The position numbers were made by a program, and so were the translations under genes. Below are positions 16,451-25,345 of a stretch of DNA of 52,002 bases, piece after piece (within the stretch, counting starts at the first letter, position 1; each line of letters starts with the position of its first letter). The notes under the pieces were generated by a model. The model worked only from the letters and a program-made list of their open reading frames with translations. It was not told the origin of the DNA and did no database searches. The stretch is from assembly GCA_028287445.1 (NCBI GenBank), contig JAQBPQ010000241.1, forward strand, positions 1-52,002, read 5' to 3'. Source of the DNA: Cohnella sp. (GTDB lineage: Bacteria > Bacillota > Bacilli > Paenibacillales > Paenibacillaceae).

Positions 16451-16539
16451 CCTCACCTTTGATCGGTACCCTGAAGAGACAGGAGATGAACATCCTCTCA
16501 CCTTTGATCGGTAGTCCCGGGAGTCAGGAAATCAGATCC
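16451..16539. repeat. Right flanking tandem copies of the ~45-bp repeat
   Basis: CTCACCTTTGATCGGTA occurs at 16451 and again at 16496. Each is followed by a CCC...GTCAGGA-like stretch and ends ATCCT. The next 45 bases (CTATCCTATACCCGATATCG) may be a degenerate third copy. The remaining sequence to 16734 shows no gene or recognisable site. Confidence 0.7.
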
Positions 16540-16734
16540 TCTATCCTATACCCGATATCGCCGGTCATTAGAACCCATCAGCGCTTTGCTCTTGCGTCAT
16601 TGCAGCACGGACAATCTCCATGTGCCGCAATTCCCCTGTCCCGATGCCTCTCCCAGCCCACACTGAGCGAAGGGGATATCGACAAAAGGAATCAAAATCA
16701 GATACCATCCAAGTTCATTTTTGAAACCCGGAAA

Positions 16735-16764
16735 ATAAAAAAACCACAGCCGTCACTGTGGTTT
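16735..16764 (-). terminator. Terminator of the UbiD gene
   Basis: Minus-strand AAACCACAG-TGACGG-CTGTGGTTT followed by a run of seven T. Confidence 0.88.
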
Positions 16765-16771
16765 GGATCAT

Positions 16772-18541
16772 CTATACACCAGGAAAATATTCCGACCAAC
16801 GAGTGTCCACCAGTTTCACGATATCGTCGCGGGGGAAAAGCTCATCCGGGTATCCGGGCTTCATCCGCGCGTCGATCACGATCGGCAGCCGGTAAGAGAT
16901 ATGATGCCGTCCCGGGTCGCTCGCCGCGTAGATATCCGCCGCCGGGTTAAACCTGGTGAATGTCGTCCATAGGAACGCCGTCTGTCCATTCGCGATATCG
17001 GCGTTGTCCGCCAGGACTACGAACGGCCACGGGCTTCCGGCCAGCTGCATGAAATCGGCCAGCTGCGCGGCGAGCCCGGGATTGTTCGTGTAAGAAGCCC
17101 CTTGCACGACCAGACAACCGCGGCAATACGGCTTGATCCGATCGATATCGGGAAGCGGTCCGCCTTCGTACTGTCCCGGCAGTTCACGCACCGGATCTCC
17201 GACGCCGAGAAGAACGGCTTTGCTCCCGTGGTTCAGCCTCGGTCCGGTATAGTCCAACGTATCGTGCGAGGTATTATCGAACACGAACAAGTCACGAGCA
17301 GGATCGAACCGTTCCAAAACCGTTTCCAAAAGAAGCGGGAAATCCGCGAGATCCATCGGGCGGTCGGTGAGCATCAAAAACTTCGTCAGAGTCAGCTGTC
17401 CCTCGCCAAGAATGCGGAATGCCGTTCCCAGCGCTTCCCTGGAGTAGCTCTCCCGGACGACGGCGGCGGCCAGCGAATGGAATCCGGTCTCGGCGTAAGT
17501 CCACAAGCTGCGCACCCCCGACATGACGATCGGGAAAGCAGGCGAAAGCAGCCGCTGCAAAAATTGTCCGAGATAGTAGTCCTCCTGACGCGGTTTGCCC
17601 ACAATGGTAGCGGGGTAAATGGCATCTTTACGGTGCCACATGTGATCGACTTCAAAAACCGGGAAATCATGTGTCAGCGAATAATAACCGTAATGGTCGC
17701 CGAAAGGCCCTTCCGGCCGTCGCAGATGCGGCGGCACCTTGCCGACGATGGCGAATTCCGCTTCGGCCGGTATTCGGTGGCCGCCTAGCGGGTTGTCCAC
17801 CATCGGCAGCTTGCCGCCCAAGATGAGCGAAGCGAGCAGCAATTCCGGTACATTTTCCGGAACCGGAGCGATCGCCGAAGCGATCAAAGCCGGCGGTCCG
17901 CCGAGGAACACCGAAACCGGAAGCGCTTCGTTCCGTTTCTCCGCTTCGTGATAGTGGAATCCGCCGCCTTTATGAATTTGCCAATGCATGCCCGTCGTCC
18001 GATCATCGAATATTTGCATCCGGTACATTCCCAGATTGTGTTGCTTTGGATGATCGGGATGCTCCGTGTAAACGAGGGGCAGCGTGACAAAAGGACCTCC
18101 ATCTTCCTGCCAGCTTGTGATTACGGGCAGGCCTTCCAATGGCCGGTCCCGTTGGGAAGCCTGGAGGACCGGCGCTTGTTCGGACGGCACTTTACGTATG
18201 CCGACCTTCATCAGATCAAACAACATATCCTTCTCCCGCCACAAAGCCGGCAACGTAGGCGGAATCAGAGAGTCCATCGCTCCGATCAGACGTTTGACCA
18301 GCTCTTCCGGCCGAGGTCCGAACGCGAGGTCGACCCGGCGGCTTGTCCCGAAGAGGTTCGTCACTATCGGATAAGAGCTGCCCTTTACGTTGGTGAACAA
18401 GAGCGCGGGTCCTTCCCGATCAATGATCCGCCGGTGGATCTCCGCGATCTCCAGCACCGGATCAACCGGCGCATCAATGACCGCCAACTGATTGTCCCGG
18501 CGAAGCGCGTCCAAAAAGGGCCGCAGCGATGGAAAGATCAT
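16772..18541 (-). CDS. UbiD-family (prenylated-FMN) decarboxylase
   Basis: 589 residues, ATG after GGAGGCGGAAAC. UbiD hallmarks: QHNLGMYRMQIFDDRTTGMH near residue 170 (prFMN and metal contacts), HWQIHKGGG, PEGPFGDHYGYYS with the catalytic Glu near 280, and the C-terminal FLWTTFTRFNPA. These enzymes decarboxylate aromatic or unsaturated acids using prenylated FMN. Because mqnE shows a futalosine pathway, the best guess is the late menaquinone decarboxylase (MqnL type); that assignment is inference. It follows ctaA by 21 bases, so respiratory cofactor genes are grouped. Confidence 0.88.
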   Translation of the reverse strand: MIFPSLRPFLDALRRDNQLAVIDAPVDPVLEIAEIHRRIIDREGPALLFTNVKGSSYPIVTNLFGTSRRVDLAFGPRPEELVKRLIGAMDSLIPPTLPALWREKDMLFDLMKVGIRKVPSEQAPVLQASQRDRPLEGLPVITSWQEDGGPFVTLPLVYTEHPDHPKQHNLGMYRMQIFDDRTTGMHWQIHKGGGFHYHEAEKRNEALPVSVFLGGPPALIASAIAPVPENVPELLLASLILGGKLPMVDNPLGGHRIPAEAEFAIVGKVPPHLRRPEGPFGDHYGYYSLTHDFPVFEVDHMWHRKDAIYPATIVGKPRQEDYYLGQFLQRLLSPAFPIVMSGVRSLWTYAETGFHSLAAAVVRESYSREALGTAFRILGEGQLTLTKFLMLTDRPMDLADFPLLLETVLERFDPARDLFVFDNTSHDTLDYTGPRLNHGSKAVLLGVGDPVRELPGQYEGGPLPDIDRIKPYCRGCLVVQGASYTNNPGLAAQLADFMQLAGSPWPFVVLADNADIANGQTAFLWTTFTRFNPAADIYAASDPGRHHISYRLPIVIDARMKPGYPDELFPRDDIVKLVDTRWSEYFPGV

Positions 18542-18562
18542 GTTTCCGCCTCCGTTTCTCGT

Positions 18563-19507
18563 CTAAATGCGGGACATATGCCGAGTACGCAGGGTGAGAA
18601 GGCATATTACGCTAAATAACGCCGCTATGATGATGGTGTGGAGCAAGCTGGTAAACACATAGACGTCGTGGTTGTCCATCGTATAGGATAGCAAACCGCC
18701 GCTGAGCACCTGGAGCACAACAAGCCAGAGCGCGTTGTTCGCGATTTTCGACGTTTCGGACACGGCCCCGGTCCGACTGCGGACGAAGAATACCAAGGCA
18801 ACAACGAACAGCAGCATGATGAGCGCCGCGATCCGATGGGCGAATACGATTCCTGTGGCACCGGCAAACGTCGGGATGACATCCCCGTTGCACAACGGCC
18901 AGCCGGAGCAGCCGCCTCCTGAACTCGTGTGACGGACATAGGCACCTAGATAGACGACGCCATAACAATAGATAAGAATGGCTAGGGACAACCTATAGAC
19001 GGAACGGGGAATACGCCCAAGAGGATCGGTTCCGGCGGCCGTCACACTCACCATGTCTCCTCTGTCCGATACCATCCGTTTGGCATAGGAGTACAACAGC
19101 CAAGTGGAAGTAAACGCAAACAGGGAGATGCCAAAATGCAAGGCGAGTACGGCCGACGATTGCGGCCACACCACGGCCATTGCGCCGAGCGCCGCCTGAA
19201 CGAAGGTGAAAAAAAGAGCGCCGGACGCGTACCAGACGGGTTCTTTTTGACGTGCTGGCCGCCAAAGCAAGGTAGCTATAAATGTAGCGCCAACCAGGAG
19301 TCCGACAAGACCGCTGACCGCCCGGTGCGAATATTCGACAAGGGATTCCAGCGTGTAAGCCGGGACGAACTTGCCGTTGCATAACGGCCAATCGTTGCCG
19401 CAGCCCCGTCCGGATTCCGTATTGGTGACAAGAACACCGACGATCAGCACGAGAAACATCCCGATGCAGGTCAGCAGGGTTAGTATTTTATATCGTTGAG
19501 CGGTCAT
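18563..19507 (-). CDS. ctaA: Heme A synthase
   Basis: 314 residues from the ATG at 19507, five bases after GGGGA; an ATG two codons earlier abuts that site. It shows eight predicted membrane helices and two disulfide-type loops, CGNDWPLC near residue 37 and CSGWPLC in the second half, plus the heme-ligand histidines (EYSHRAVSG, LHFGIS, FAHRIAAL, LLHTI). CtaA hydroxylates the heme O methyl to give heme A for cytochrome oxidase. ctaB, whose product supplies heme O, is at 31.9 kb. Length matches Bacillus CtaA (about 305). Confidence 0.93.
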   Translation of the reverse strand: MTAQRYKILTLLTCIGMFLVLIVGVLVTNTESGRGCGNDWPLCNGKFVPAYTLESLVEYSHRAVSGLVGLLVGATFIATLLWRPARQKEPVWYASGALFFTFVQAALGAMAVVWPQSSAVLALHFGISLFAFTSTWLLYSYAKRMVSDRGDMVSVTAAGTDPLGRIPRSVYRLSLAILIYCYGVVYLGAYVRHTSSGGGCSGWPLCNGDVIPTFAGATGIVFAHRIAALIMLLFVVALVFFVRSRTGAVSETSKIANNALWLVVLQVLSGGLLSYTMDNHDVYVFTSLLHTIIIAALFSVICLLTLRTRHMSRI

Positions 19508-19615
19508 GCCCATCCCCGATTTCTTTTGTGAAAGTAGGCGTATGGAGGCCATTTCATATTATACCGAACCCCACCCGGCAATACCATGTTCAAAATGTGA
19601 ACTCCGCAGCACGGC

Positions 19616-19668
19616 AAAAATGCCGCTCTCCGGGCGAAGATTGTCTCTTCACCCGGGAACGGCATTTT
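19616..19668. terminator. Bidirectional terminator between ctaA and the thioredoxin-like gene
   Basis: AAAAATGCCG (19616-19625) pairs with CGGCATTTT (19660-19668), with an inner CCGGG/CCCGG stem. T runs are present on both strands; for the minus-strand thioredoxin-like gene it lies 54 bases after the stop. Confidence 0.75.
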
Positions 19669-19721
19669 CAAAGTGATTTCAGTTTCGGTCACCGGACAAC
19701 CGATTTCGCGTACACGACGTT

Positions 19722-20078
19722 TTACACCGAAGGAGACAAAGCACCCGCCACTGCAATAGCGCGATCGAGGAACTGTTCGATTTCTTCGCGGGTTTTACGC
19801 AGCTTGCTGACGAATCGGACGAGTTCTTGTCCGTTTTTGAACGCGATAAAGCTCGGAATGCCAAGAATGTTCAGTTCCTCGCATAGATCGGGCATTTCGT
19901 CGCGATCAATCTCTACCAGTGTCAGTTTATCCGCATAGGCAGCTTCCACTGACGGCATGAAAGGGTCCATAAAGTGGCAATCTTTGCACCATGTCGCTTT
20001 AAAGACGGCAACCGTCAACCGGTCTCCGCCGATGCTTTCCCGAAAATCCGCTTCTTCCGAAATTTTACGCATATCCAT
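19722..20078 (-). CDS. Thioredoxin-family protein
   Basis: 118 residues; ATG at 20078 or two codons later at 20072, which has better spacing from AGGGGAG. Thioredoxin fold with active site TWCKDCHFMDPF (C31, C34), the cis-Pro segment GIPSFIAFKNGQE near residue 75, and VEIDRDEMPDL between them. CKDC differs from the CGPC of housekeeping thioredoxin. There is no signal peptide, so it is cytoplasmic. A thiol-disulfide exchange role is general; no partner is evident. Confidence 0.88.
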   Translation of the reverse strand: MDMRKISEEADFRESIGGDRLTVAVFKATWCKDCHFMDPFMPSVEAAYADKLTLVEIDRDEMPDLCEELNILGIPSFIAFKNGQELVRFVSKLRKTREEIEQFLDRAIAVAGALSPSV

Positions 20079-20247
20079 TCTCCCCTCTGTTGGGCTGTCC
20101 CTTGAATGGTACGGCTATTATACGCCTCCCGTGGCGTCGCTACAAGATGAACGTTACAGTCACGGCGCGAATCTTCTGTTCAGAGTGCCAAGCCGTAAAA
20201 TTGGTTATCCTCCCGATAAACGATTGCACGGCTAAAGGTGGGAACCC

Positions 20248-21477
20248 ATGGAACAGTTGATGAAAACGGTGGAACGGCTAATGGAGGGGGTTTGGCGAAA
20301 AACGACGGTGCTAGGGCGATCTGCCGTTCTAACCGGTCGTCCAACGGTTCTTCCGTGGGATCGGACTGCCGTTCACCAGCTAACTTCTTGTTGGAAAACG
20401 GCCGACGAGACTGAGGAAGCCAATGTCCCCTTCGTCTTTACGAGCGCCAAAGAAAGGGATTGGTGTGAGAGAATCCGCAAAGAAACGACGGTTTGGAACC
20501 GCAATAACGTGACCCGCACACAAGCGTACTGGAATTTGTACCGTGAATTTCCGGAACTTCATTGGGCGCTGCTCGCGCATTTGGTTTCCCGCAACGGCGG
20601 TTGGAGTATGACGGATTTGAAAGGGCAATGGCTTCCCCGACTGCTCAGTTCTGAAGATGCCCGAGCGGATTTCAGACTGCTCGAGATGTGTAACGCGCTC
20701 ATTTTCAGGGATGCTTACCCCCAGCTCAAATTGTACGCAGAAAGCCGTCAGAAGGGTCAAGCCCTGTTTCATTTCCTTCCGTATTTCAAAGTGTCCGGTT
20801 TCATGTTGCCGTTATGGGAATGGTTTTGGAAGCATCAAGACGACTCCCCTCTGCTGACGGTAGGACTGATCGTCAATGAGCAGCATGTCATTGAGGAACC
20901 GGTTGTGGAAAACTATGCCGTCCGTACCCGCGTGTTCGATTCGCTTTCGTTCCGCAGCCAACCCTTGTTGCAGACGAATCAGGTTGTATTTCCGGTTCTG
21001 CATGATAACGGACAACGAGGTCATCATCCGCTGCGATTGGCCGGAAGAGTGTTGGAGCGCTTCGATGATCTGCAGGAGCGGATCCAATTCGGCAAATGTT
21101 TGTACGCACTTCTGTTCGGATATCCGAAGATTCTGTCCGGTGCCGGGGCGTTCGCGCAAAAAGTGCCGCATACCGGATCCCGCTCCGACTATTGGTCCGA
21201 CAGATTTTACCCGCTTAAAAGAAAAACCGGCGGAAAGCCCGATGAACGGGAACTCTCCGCCGCCGAATCTTGGTACAGTCCGCCGTTGGAAGCCGCATGG
21301 CCGGACCAACCCCTGCCTTCGGCTGCTCCGAAGGATTGGTTTACCGACCGCTCGGTGCTGTCTTATCTTACCGCACCCCGGCCGCCCCGTATTGTCGATA
21401 TGACGTTTGAGCATTTGCATGGCCAGAGGAAGCTGCAAGCCGCCGCCGAACTGGCCCACAGCTCGAAATCACATTGA
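20248..21477 (+). CDS. DUF2515 family protein (YppC-like)
   Basis: 409 residues. The segment TVWNRNNVTRTQAYWNLY, then FPELHWALLAHLVSRNGGW, is the signature of the DUF2515 family seen in sporulating Bacilli. The rest contains long helices and an aromatic-rich C-terminal half; no catalytic motif or membrane anchor is visible. Function is unknown. Its stop codon directly abuts the stop of the flippase gene on the opposite strand with no intervening base. Confidence 0.8.
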   Translation: MEQLMKTVERLMEGVWRKTTVLGRSAVLTGRPTVLPWDRTAVHQLTSCWKTADETEEANVPFVFTSAKERDWCERIRKETTVWNRNNVTRTQAYWNLYREFPELHWALLAHLVSRNGGWSMTDLKGQWLPRLLSSEDARADFRLLEMCNALIFRDAYPQLKLYAESRQKGQALFHFLPYFKVSGFMLPLWEWFWKHQDDSPLLTVGLIVNEQHVIEEPVVENYAVRTRVFDSLSFRSQPLLQTNQVVFPVLHDNGQRGHHPLRLAGRVLERFDDLQERIQFGKCLYALLFGYPKILSGAGAFAQKVPHTGSRSDYWSDRFYPLKRKTGGKPDERELSAAESWYSPPLEAAWPDQPLPSAAPKDWFTDRSVLSYLTAPRPPRIVDMTFEHLHGQRKLQAAAELAHSSKSH

Positions 21478-23112
21478 TTACATTTGTTTGGCGGCTGATT
21501 TGTTTCCGAGACGCAGAACCGGTCCTAGCAGCCGTCGAACCGGCTTGGGATAGCTAGCCGCTTCCTCGGGCGTAATCACTTTGAGCAGGACGAGGAGAAC
21601 CGGATATAAGCCCATCACGGCGACTCCCATGACCGCGGAAGAGAAGAAAAAGCCCACTTTGGCCGGAGCGCCGTGCAACAAGGCCAGAACCCCCCATTGC
21701 ACCGCCCAAATCACACCGGATACAACGATTACGGTGGCGAGAAAACCGGCCCACCGACGCCGTTGGATGACAATGAACGTGGTTCTCTTTTTAAGGCTGA
21801 GAACATTAAAAGATAACGTCCAGATAAAGCAAAACGAAGTGGCTAGAATAAGGCCGTACACACCAAGCCAGGGAGCTAATGCGAAACTGAGTAACACCTT
21901 CAGCAAAACGCCGGTTATGGCGTGGATCGTGGCCTTTTTCGGCTGACCGATTCCAAGCAGAATGGAGTTCGATACCATCATGCCCACCTGAAATATCGTA
22001 CCGAATGTCAGCATGGCGACGATCAAGCTGCCCTGTGTTTCCTTAAACAGCAGCCCATTCACGCTGTAAGCCCCAATCGACAAGAGCAGCACAACCGGCA
22101 TTCCGGTGAAGACAGCCATACGAACAGCGAGCGATGACTGCCGGCCGACGGCCGCCCGGTCTCCGACGGCGTGAGCGGAAGAAATCACCGGAATAATCGA
22201 CTGGCTTAACGCTACCGCCAGAATAACCGGAATGCCCGCGATGGCCTGAGCGTTCAAGCCCAAGATGCCCCACCAATCGTTGATCAGTTTCGGATCGAAG
22301 TGTCCTCTCGTAAGCGACTTGACCATGATGTTGTCCAGCGTGTACAGAAGCTGGACCGTCACAGCCGTCATGACGATCGGAACGGAAAGCCGGAACAATT
22401 CGCGATATATTTCACTGAGCCTTAGCCTTCGGGACGTATCGCGGCTCTTCGGGGGTTCCGCACGATCGGTCTTGCTCAGGTTGATCGCATAATAAAGCAT
22501 GACGAGAAATGCGCCGATACTACCGAACACACTGCCGAGTGAGGCTCCTGCTGCAATCCCCTCATCATTGTGGGGATTCCAATTGTAAACCATGAATGCA
22601 AGGATGACGGCCGCTGCAACACGAAGAATTTGCTCTGCGATTTGGGACATCCCGCCTGCGGCCATGAATTGGCGGCCTTGAAAGTATCCCCGCATCATAG
22701 CGATCGTCGGAAACAGCAGAAGGGATGGAGCGATAGCGCGGATGGCGGATGCCGCCTTCGGCTCATGCAAGATTGGGCCGGCAATCCAAGGCGCGAGGGC
22801 ATACATGCCAAGCGTGATCACCAATCCGGCGGCCCCGCCGAACAGAAGCGCGGCGCGGTACACCTGCTGCGCTTCCCCGACCTGATCGAGCGCGTATCTC
22901 TCGGAGACCATTTTACTGACGGCGCTCGGTATTCCAGCCGTTGCCACAACAAGCAACAACAGATAGACCCCATTGGCAACGGCGAAATATCCTTGGCCCA
23001 CCGGCCCCATGATATAATCCAGCGGCACGCGTTGGAATACACCGAGCGCCCGCGCCACGAGTGCGGCAGCGGCTAGGATAAGCGTGCCTTTGACGAGTGT
23101 GTCTTTTTTCAA
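21478..23112 (-). CDS. MOP-superfamily lipid flippase (SpoVB/YtgP/MurJ-like)
   Basis: 544 residues from TTG at 23112, 11 bases after GAGG. Multi-pass membrane protein, about 14 helices, opening LVKGTLILAAAALVARALGV and with MRGYFQGRQFMAAGGMSQIAEQ in the fourth to fifth helix region. These are marks of the polysaccharide-biosynthesis/MVF group that includes YtgP (a lipid II flippase) and SpoVB (needed for cortex). Which of the two it serves cannot be told from sequence. It is last in an operon with HAD, DUF456 and ThuA genes. Confidence 0.88.
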   Translation of the reverse strand: MKKDTLVKGTLILAAAALVARALGVFQRVPLDYIMGPVGQGYFAVANGVYLLLLVVATAGIPSAVSKMVSERYALDQVGEAQQVYRAALLFGGAAGLVITLGMYALAPWIAGPILHEPKAASAIRAIAPSLLLFPTIAMMRGYFQGRQFMAAGGMSQIAEQILRVAAAVILAFMVYNWNPHNDEGIAAGASLGSVFGSIGAFLVMLYYAINLSKTDRAEPPKSRDTSRRLRLSEIYRELFRLSVPIVMTAVTVQLLYTLDNIMVKSLTRGHFDPKLINDWWGILGLNAQAIAGIPVILAVALSQSIIPVISSAHAVGDRAAVGRQSSLAVRMAVFTGMPVVLLLSIGAYSVNGLLFKETQGSLIVAMLTFGTIFQVGMMVSNSILLGIGQPKKATIHAITGVLLKVLLSFALAPWLGVYGLILATSFCFIWTLSFNVLSLKKRTTFIVIQRRRWAGFLATVIVVSGVIWAVQWGVLALLHGAPAKVGFFFSSAVMGVAVMGLYPVLLVLLKVITPEEAASYPKPVRRLLGPVLRLGNKSAAKQM

Positions 23113-23130
23113 TGGATGCTAAGCCTCGAT

Positions 23131-23850
23131 TCAGTTGATCGGTTCAAGCGGTTGATGGTTGCCGCGAATCGGCTTCGCCGTTGCCGAAGGAGCCGCCCAA
23201 TGGACGCCGTTGGCGATAACGCGGCGAACATGCGGATGGTAATAGGTCGGATACGTTTCATGTCCCGGACGGAAATAGAAGATTTTGCCCTGACCCCGGC
23301 GCCATGTACAGCCGCTGCGGAATACTTCGCCGCCTTCAAACCAGCTCACGAACACCAGCTCGTCCGGTGCCGGAATGTCAAAGTGCTCGCCGTACATCTC
23401 TTCCGGCTTCAGCTCAAAATATTCCGGCAAGCCGGCGGCGATCGGATGAGACGGATCCACAACCCAAATTCGCTCCTTCTCGTTCGCTTCGCGCCATTTC
23501 AGGTCGCAGCCCGTTCCCATCAGCTTTTTGAAAATTTTCGAAAAATGCCCCGAATGAAGAACCACGAGCCCCATCCCGGCCAATACCCGCTGATGGACGC
23601 GGTCTACGATCGCATCTTCCACTTGATCATGAGCCATGTGCCCCCACCAGACGAGGACATCGGTGTTGTCGAGCACTTCCTGCGTTAACCCATGCTCCGG
23701 CTCCGGCTGGGTGGCGGTACGAACGGTCAGGCCTTCCTCGGTCTCCAGCGCTTGAGCGATCGCACGGTGGATCCCTTCGGGATAAACGCTGCGGACCTCT
23801 TCGTGAATCTGTTCGTGCTTGAATTCGTTCCAAACCGTAACTCGAATCAT
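23131..23850 (-). CDS. ThuA-like (trehalose utilisation) domain protein
   Basis: 239 residues, ATG after GAGGAGAGAG. It begins [14 protein letters not shown] and carries [33 protein letters not shown] and [18 protein letters not shown], the ThuA pattern. The fold is that of a class I glutamine amidotransferase, but the usual catalytic Cys is replaced by His in LHSGH. ThuA proteins are linked to trehalose or glycoside metabolism. Gaps of 21 and 18 bases to neighbours indicate one transcript. Confidence 0.88.
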   Translation of the reverse strand: MIRVTVWNEFKHEQIHEEVRSVYPEGIHRAIAQALETEEGLTVRTATQPEPEHGLTQEVLDNTDVLVWWGHMAHDQVEDAIVDRVHQRVLAGMGLVVLHSGHFSKIFKKLMGTGCDLKWREANEKERIWVVDPSHPIAAGLPEYFELKPEEMYGEHFDIPAPDELVFVSWFEGGEVFRSGCTWRRGQGKIFYFRPGHETYPTYYHPHVRRVIANGVHWAAPSATAKPIRGNHQPLEPIN

Positions 23851-23871
23851 TTGTTCTCTCTCCTCACAGAT

Positions 23872-24381
23872 TTAATAAACCAACCAAATGATAAACACAA
23901 TAATCATAACCAGCTGCAGTCCGATTTTGACGATTGTACTGCTGAGCAGGCCGACGAGCGCGCCCCATCCGACTTTGACGGACCGGACGACGAATGCTCG
24001 ATTCCATTGCGCCCCGTGGGTTACACCGTGGATCAACTCACCGATCACGGCTCCTGCCAATGGTCCGATGATCAGCCCGAACGCGGGGATCACAAACGGG
24101 CCGATGAGGATGCCGATGGTACTGCCGATGACCGAAGCCCTCGAACCGCCGTATTTCTTGACTCCCCAGGCGTTCACCAGGTAATCGGCGACAAGCAGAA
24201 TCGCAACGATGAGGGTTTCGATCGTCCAAAACAAAAACCCGAACGGATGGAAAGAGAAAAACAATCCGTACACGAAAAATGCTGCGTAGATGGCCAAAGC
24301 GCCCGGCAGTATCGGAAACACTGCCCCAGCCATTCCCAATGCGAACAGTGCCGCAATCAGCAGCCAGCCGATTACATCCAT
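23872..24381 (-). CDS. DUF456 membrane protein
   Basis: 169 residues with four or five membrane helices. The N-terminal GMAGAVFPILPGALAIYAAF is the DUF456 signature, and the GSTIGILIGPF ... PLAGAVIGELI helices are glycine-rich like those family members. Function unknown. The start lies 7 bases after the HAD gene stop. Weak ribosome site GGAGGCG is 11 bases away. Confidence 0.87.
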   Translation of the reverse strand: MDVIGWLLIAALFALGMAGAVFPILPGALAIYAAFFVYGLFFSFHPFGFLFWTIETLIVAILLVADYLVNAWGVKKYGGSRASVIGSTIGILIGPFVIPAFGLIIGPLAGAVIGELIHGVTHGAQWNRAFVVRSVKVGWGALVGLLSSTIVKIGLQLVMIIVFIIWLVY

Positions 24382-24388
24382 TTGGAAC

Positions 24389-25132
24389 TCACGCCTCCAA
24401 TATATATTGGCGGATCATGTACGCGACACCGTCCTCCAGGTAACTTCCGGTCACGATGTCAGCTGCCGTTTTGACTTCATCCTGCGCATTGCCCATCGCC
24501 ACTCCGAGCCCGCATACCCGGATGGCTTCGATGTCGTTCAGACTGTCCCCGACCGCAACCGCTTCCGACAGATCGCAGCCGACCATCCGGCACACTTCTT
24601 CCATTGCGGTCGCTTTGGATACGCCGGCTGGATTGATCTCGATATTGAACGGCGAAGAGTTGCTGATCTCCAGCCCGTCCCAGGTACGAATTTCGTTCAA
24701 AATCTCGCCCCGTACGTCGTGATCCTCCGTGTGATAACCGAATTTGAGCCAATCCCGGGGAGACTCGTCGTCGTCAATCCATCGCTCTTTGTTATACATT
24801 TCCTCGCTTGTATACGCCCAAAACCAAATGTCGTAACGTTCCGCCAGTTCATGAAGCCTAAAGACGAGATTGGCGGGAAGCAGCGTGCGGCGGTGCAATT
24901 GATGCGGTTTTCGCCAAATCTCTCCTCCGTTCACGGTGATCATCGGGGTGTCGAGTTTCAGTTGTTCCGCAAAAGGTAATGCGCTGAGAAAACCTCGTCC
25001 CGTGGAGATACATACCGTGATGCCCGCCTCTTGGGCGCGGCCGACCCACTCTGCGTTGGCGGCGCTGACTTCGCCGTGGTCGTTCAGGAGTGTCCCGTCT
25101 AGATCGAGCGCAAGCAGGCGATATTGTGCCAT
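24389..25132 (-). CDS. Cof-type HAD hydrolase
   Basis: 247 residues. HAD motif I is LALDLDGTLLN (nucleophile Asp), motif II is VCISTGRG, motif III/IV is VAVGDSLNDIEAI, and a C2B cap lies between. Cof-type HADs are sugar-phosphate or flavin-phosphate phosphatases of low specificity. It is the first gene of a four-gene minus-strand operon (HAD, DUF456, ThuA, flippase) below a TATAAT promoter. Confidence 0.92.
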   Translation of the reverse strand: MAQYRLLALDLDGTLLNDHGEVSAANAEWVGRAQEAGITVCISTGRGFLSALPFAEQLKLDTPMITVNGGEIWRKPHQLHRRTLLPANLVFRLHELAERYDIWFWAYTSEEMYNKERWIDDDESPRDWLKFGYHTEDHDVRGEILNEIRTWDGLEISNSSPFNIEINPAGVSKATAMEEVCRMVGCDLSEAVAVGDSLNDIEAIRVCGLGVAMGNAQDEVKTAADIVTGSYLEDGVAYMIRQYILEA

Positions 25133-25171
25133 AGGTTTTGCGTCCTCTCCTTCTTGCCGAAGCTACCTTAC

Positions 25172-25201
25172 ATTATAACGCCGGTATGGGCTCGACACCA
25201 A
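25172..25201 (-). promoter_or_regulatory. Candidate promoter of the HAD-DUF456-ThuA-flippase operon
   Basis: Minus-strand TTGGTG, 18-base spacer, perfect TATAAT, ending 40 bases before the HAD start. Confidence 0.55.
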
Positions 25202-25212
25202 TTGTCACAAGT

Positions 25213-25254
25213 ATAAACGGCTGTCGCCGTCCTTGGATGGCAGCCTACGTTTAT
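25213..25254. repeat. Imperfect hairpin
   Basis: ATAAACG (25213-25219) pairs with CGTTTAT (25248-25254), and the inner GCTG...CGTCC/GGATGGCAGC extends it with a three-base bulge. No T run follows on either strand. Confidence 0.45.
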
Positions 25255-25261
25255 GTCGGAG

Positions 25262-25306
25262 ACGTTTCAGAAAAGTATAGGTGAAAACTTATACTTTCTG
25301 AAACGT
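25262..25306. repeat. 17-bp inverted repeat with 10-base loop
   Basis: ACGTTTCAGAAAAGTATA (25262-25279) and TATACTTTCTGAAACGT (25290-25306) are complementary except for one bulged A. There is no T run beyond either arm, so a simple terminator is unlikely. It may be a dispersed intergenic element. Confidence 0.7.
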
Positions 25307-25311
25307 TAACC

Positions 25312-25341
25312 AAAAAATCCGCCCGGCCAGGGGACGGATTA
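25312..25341 (-). terminator. Terminator of the penicillin-binding protein gene
   Basis: Minus-strand AATCCGTCCC...GGGCGGATT followed by six T, starting five bases after the stop. Confidence 0.8.
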
Positions 25342-25345
25342 CCGG

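Noticed and set aside
15992-16950. Plus-strand open frames of 100 and 176 residues across the repeat interval
   Set aside because: They cross tandem units of 52 and about 45 bases; 52 is not a multiple of three, and the translations shift frame between units. No ribosome site precedes them.
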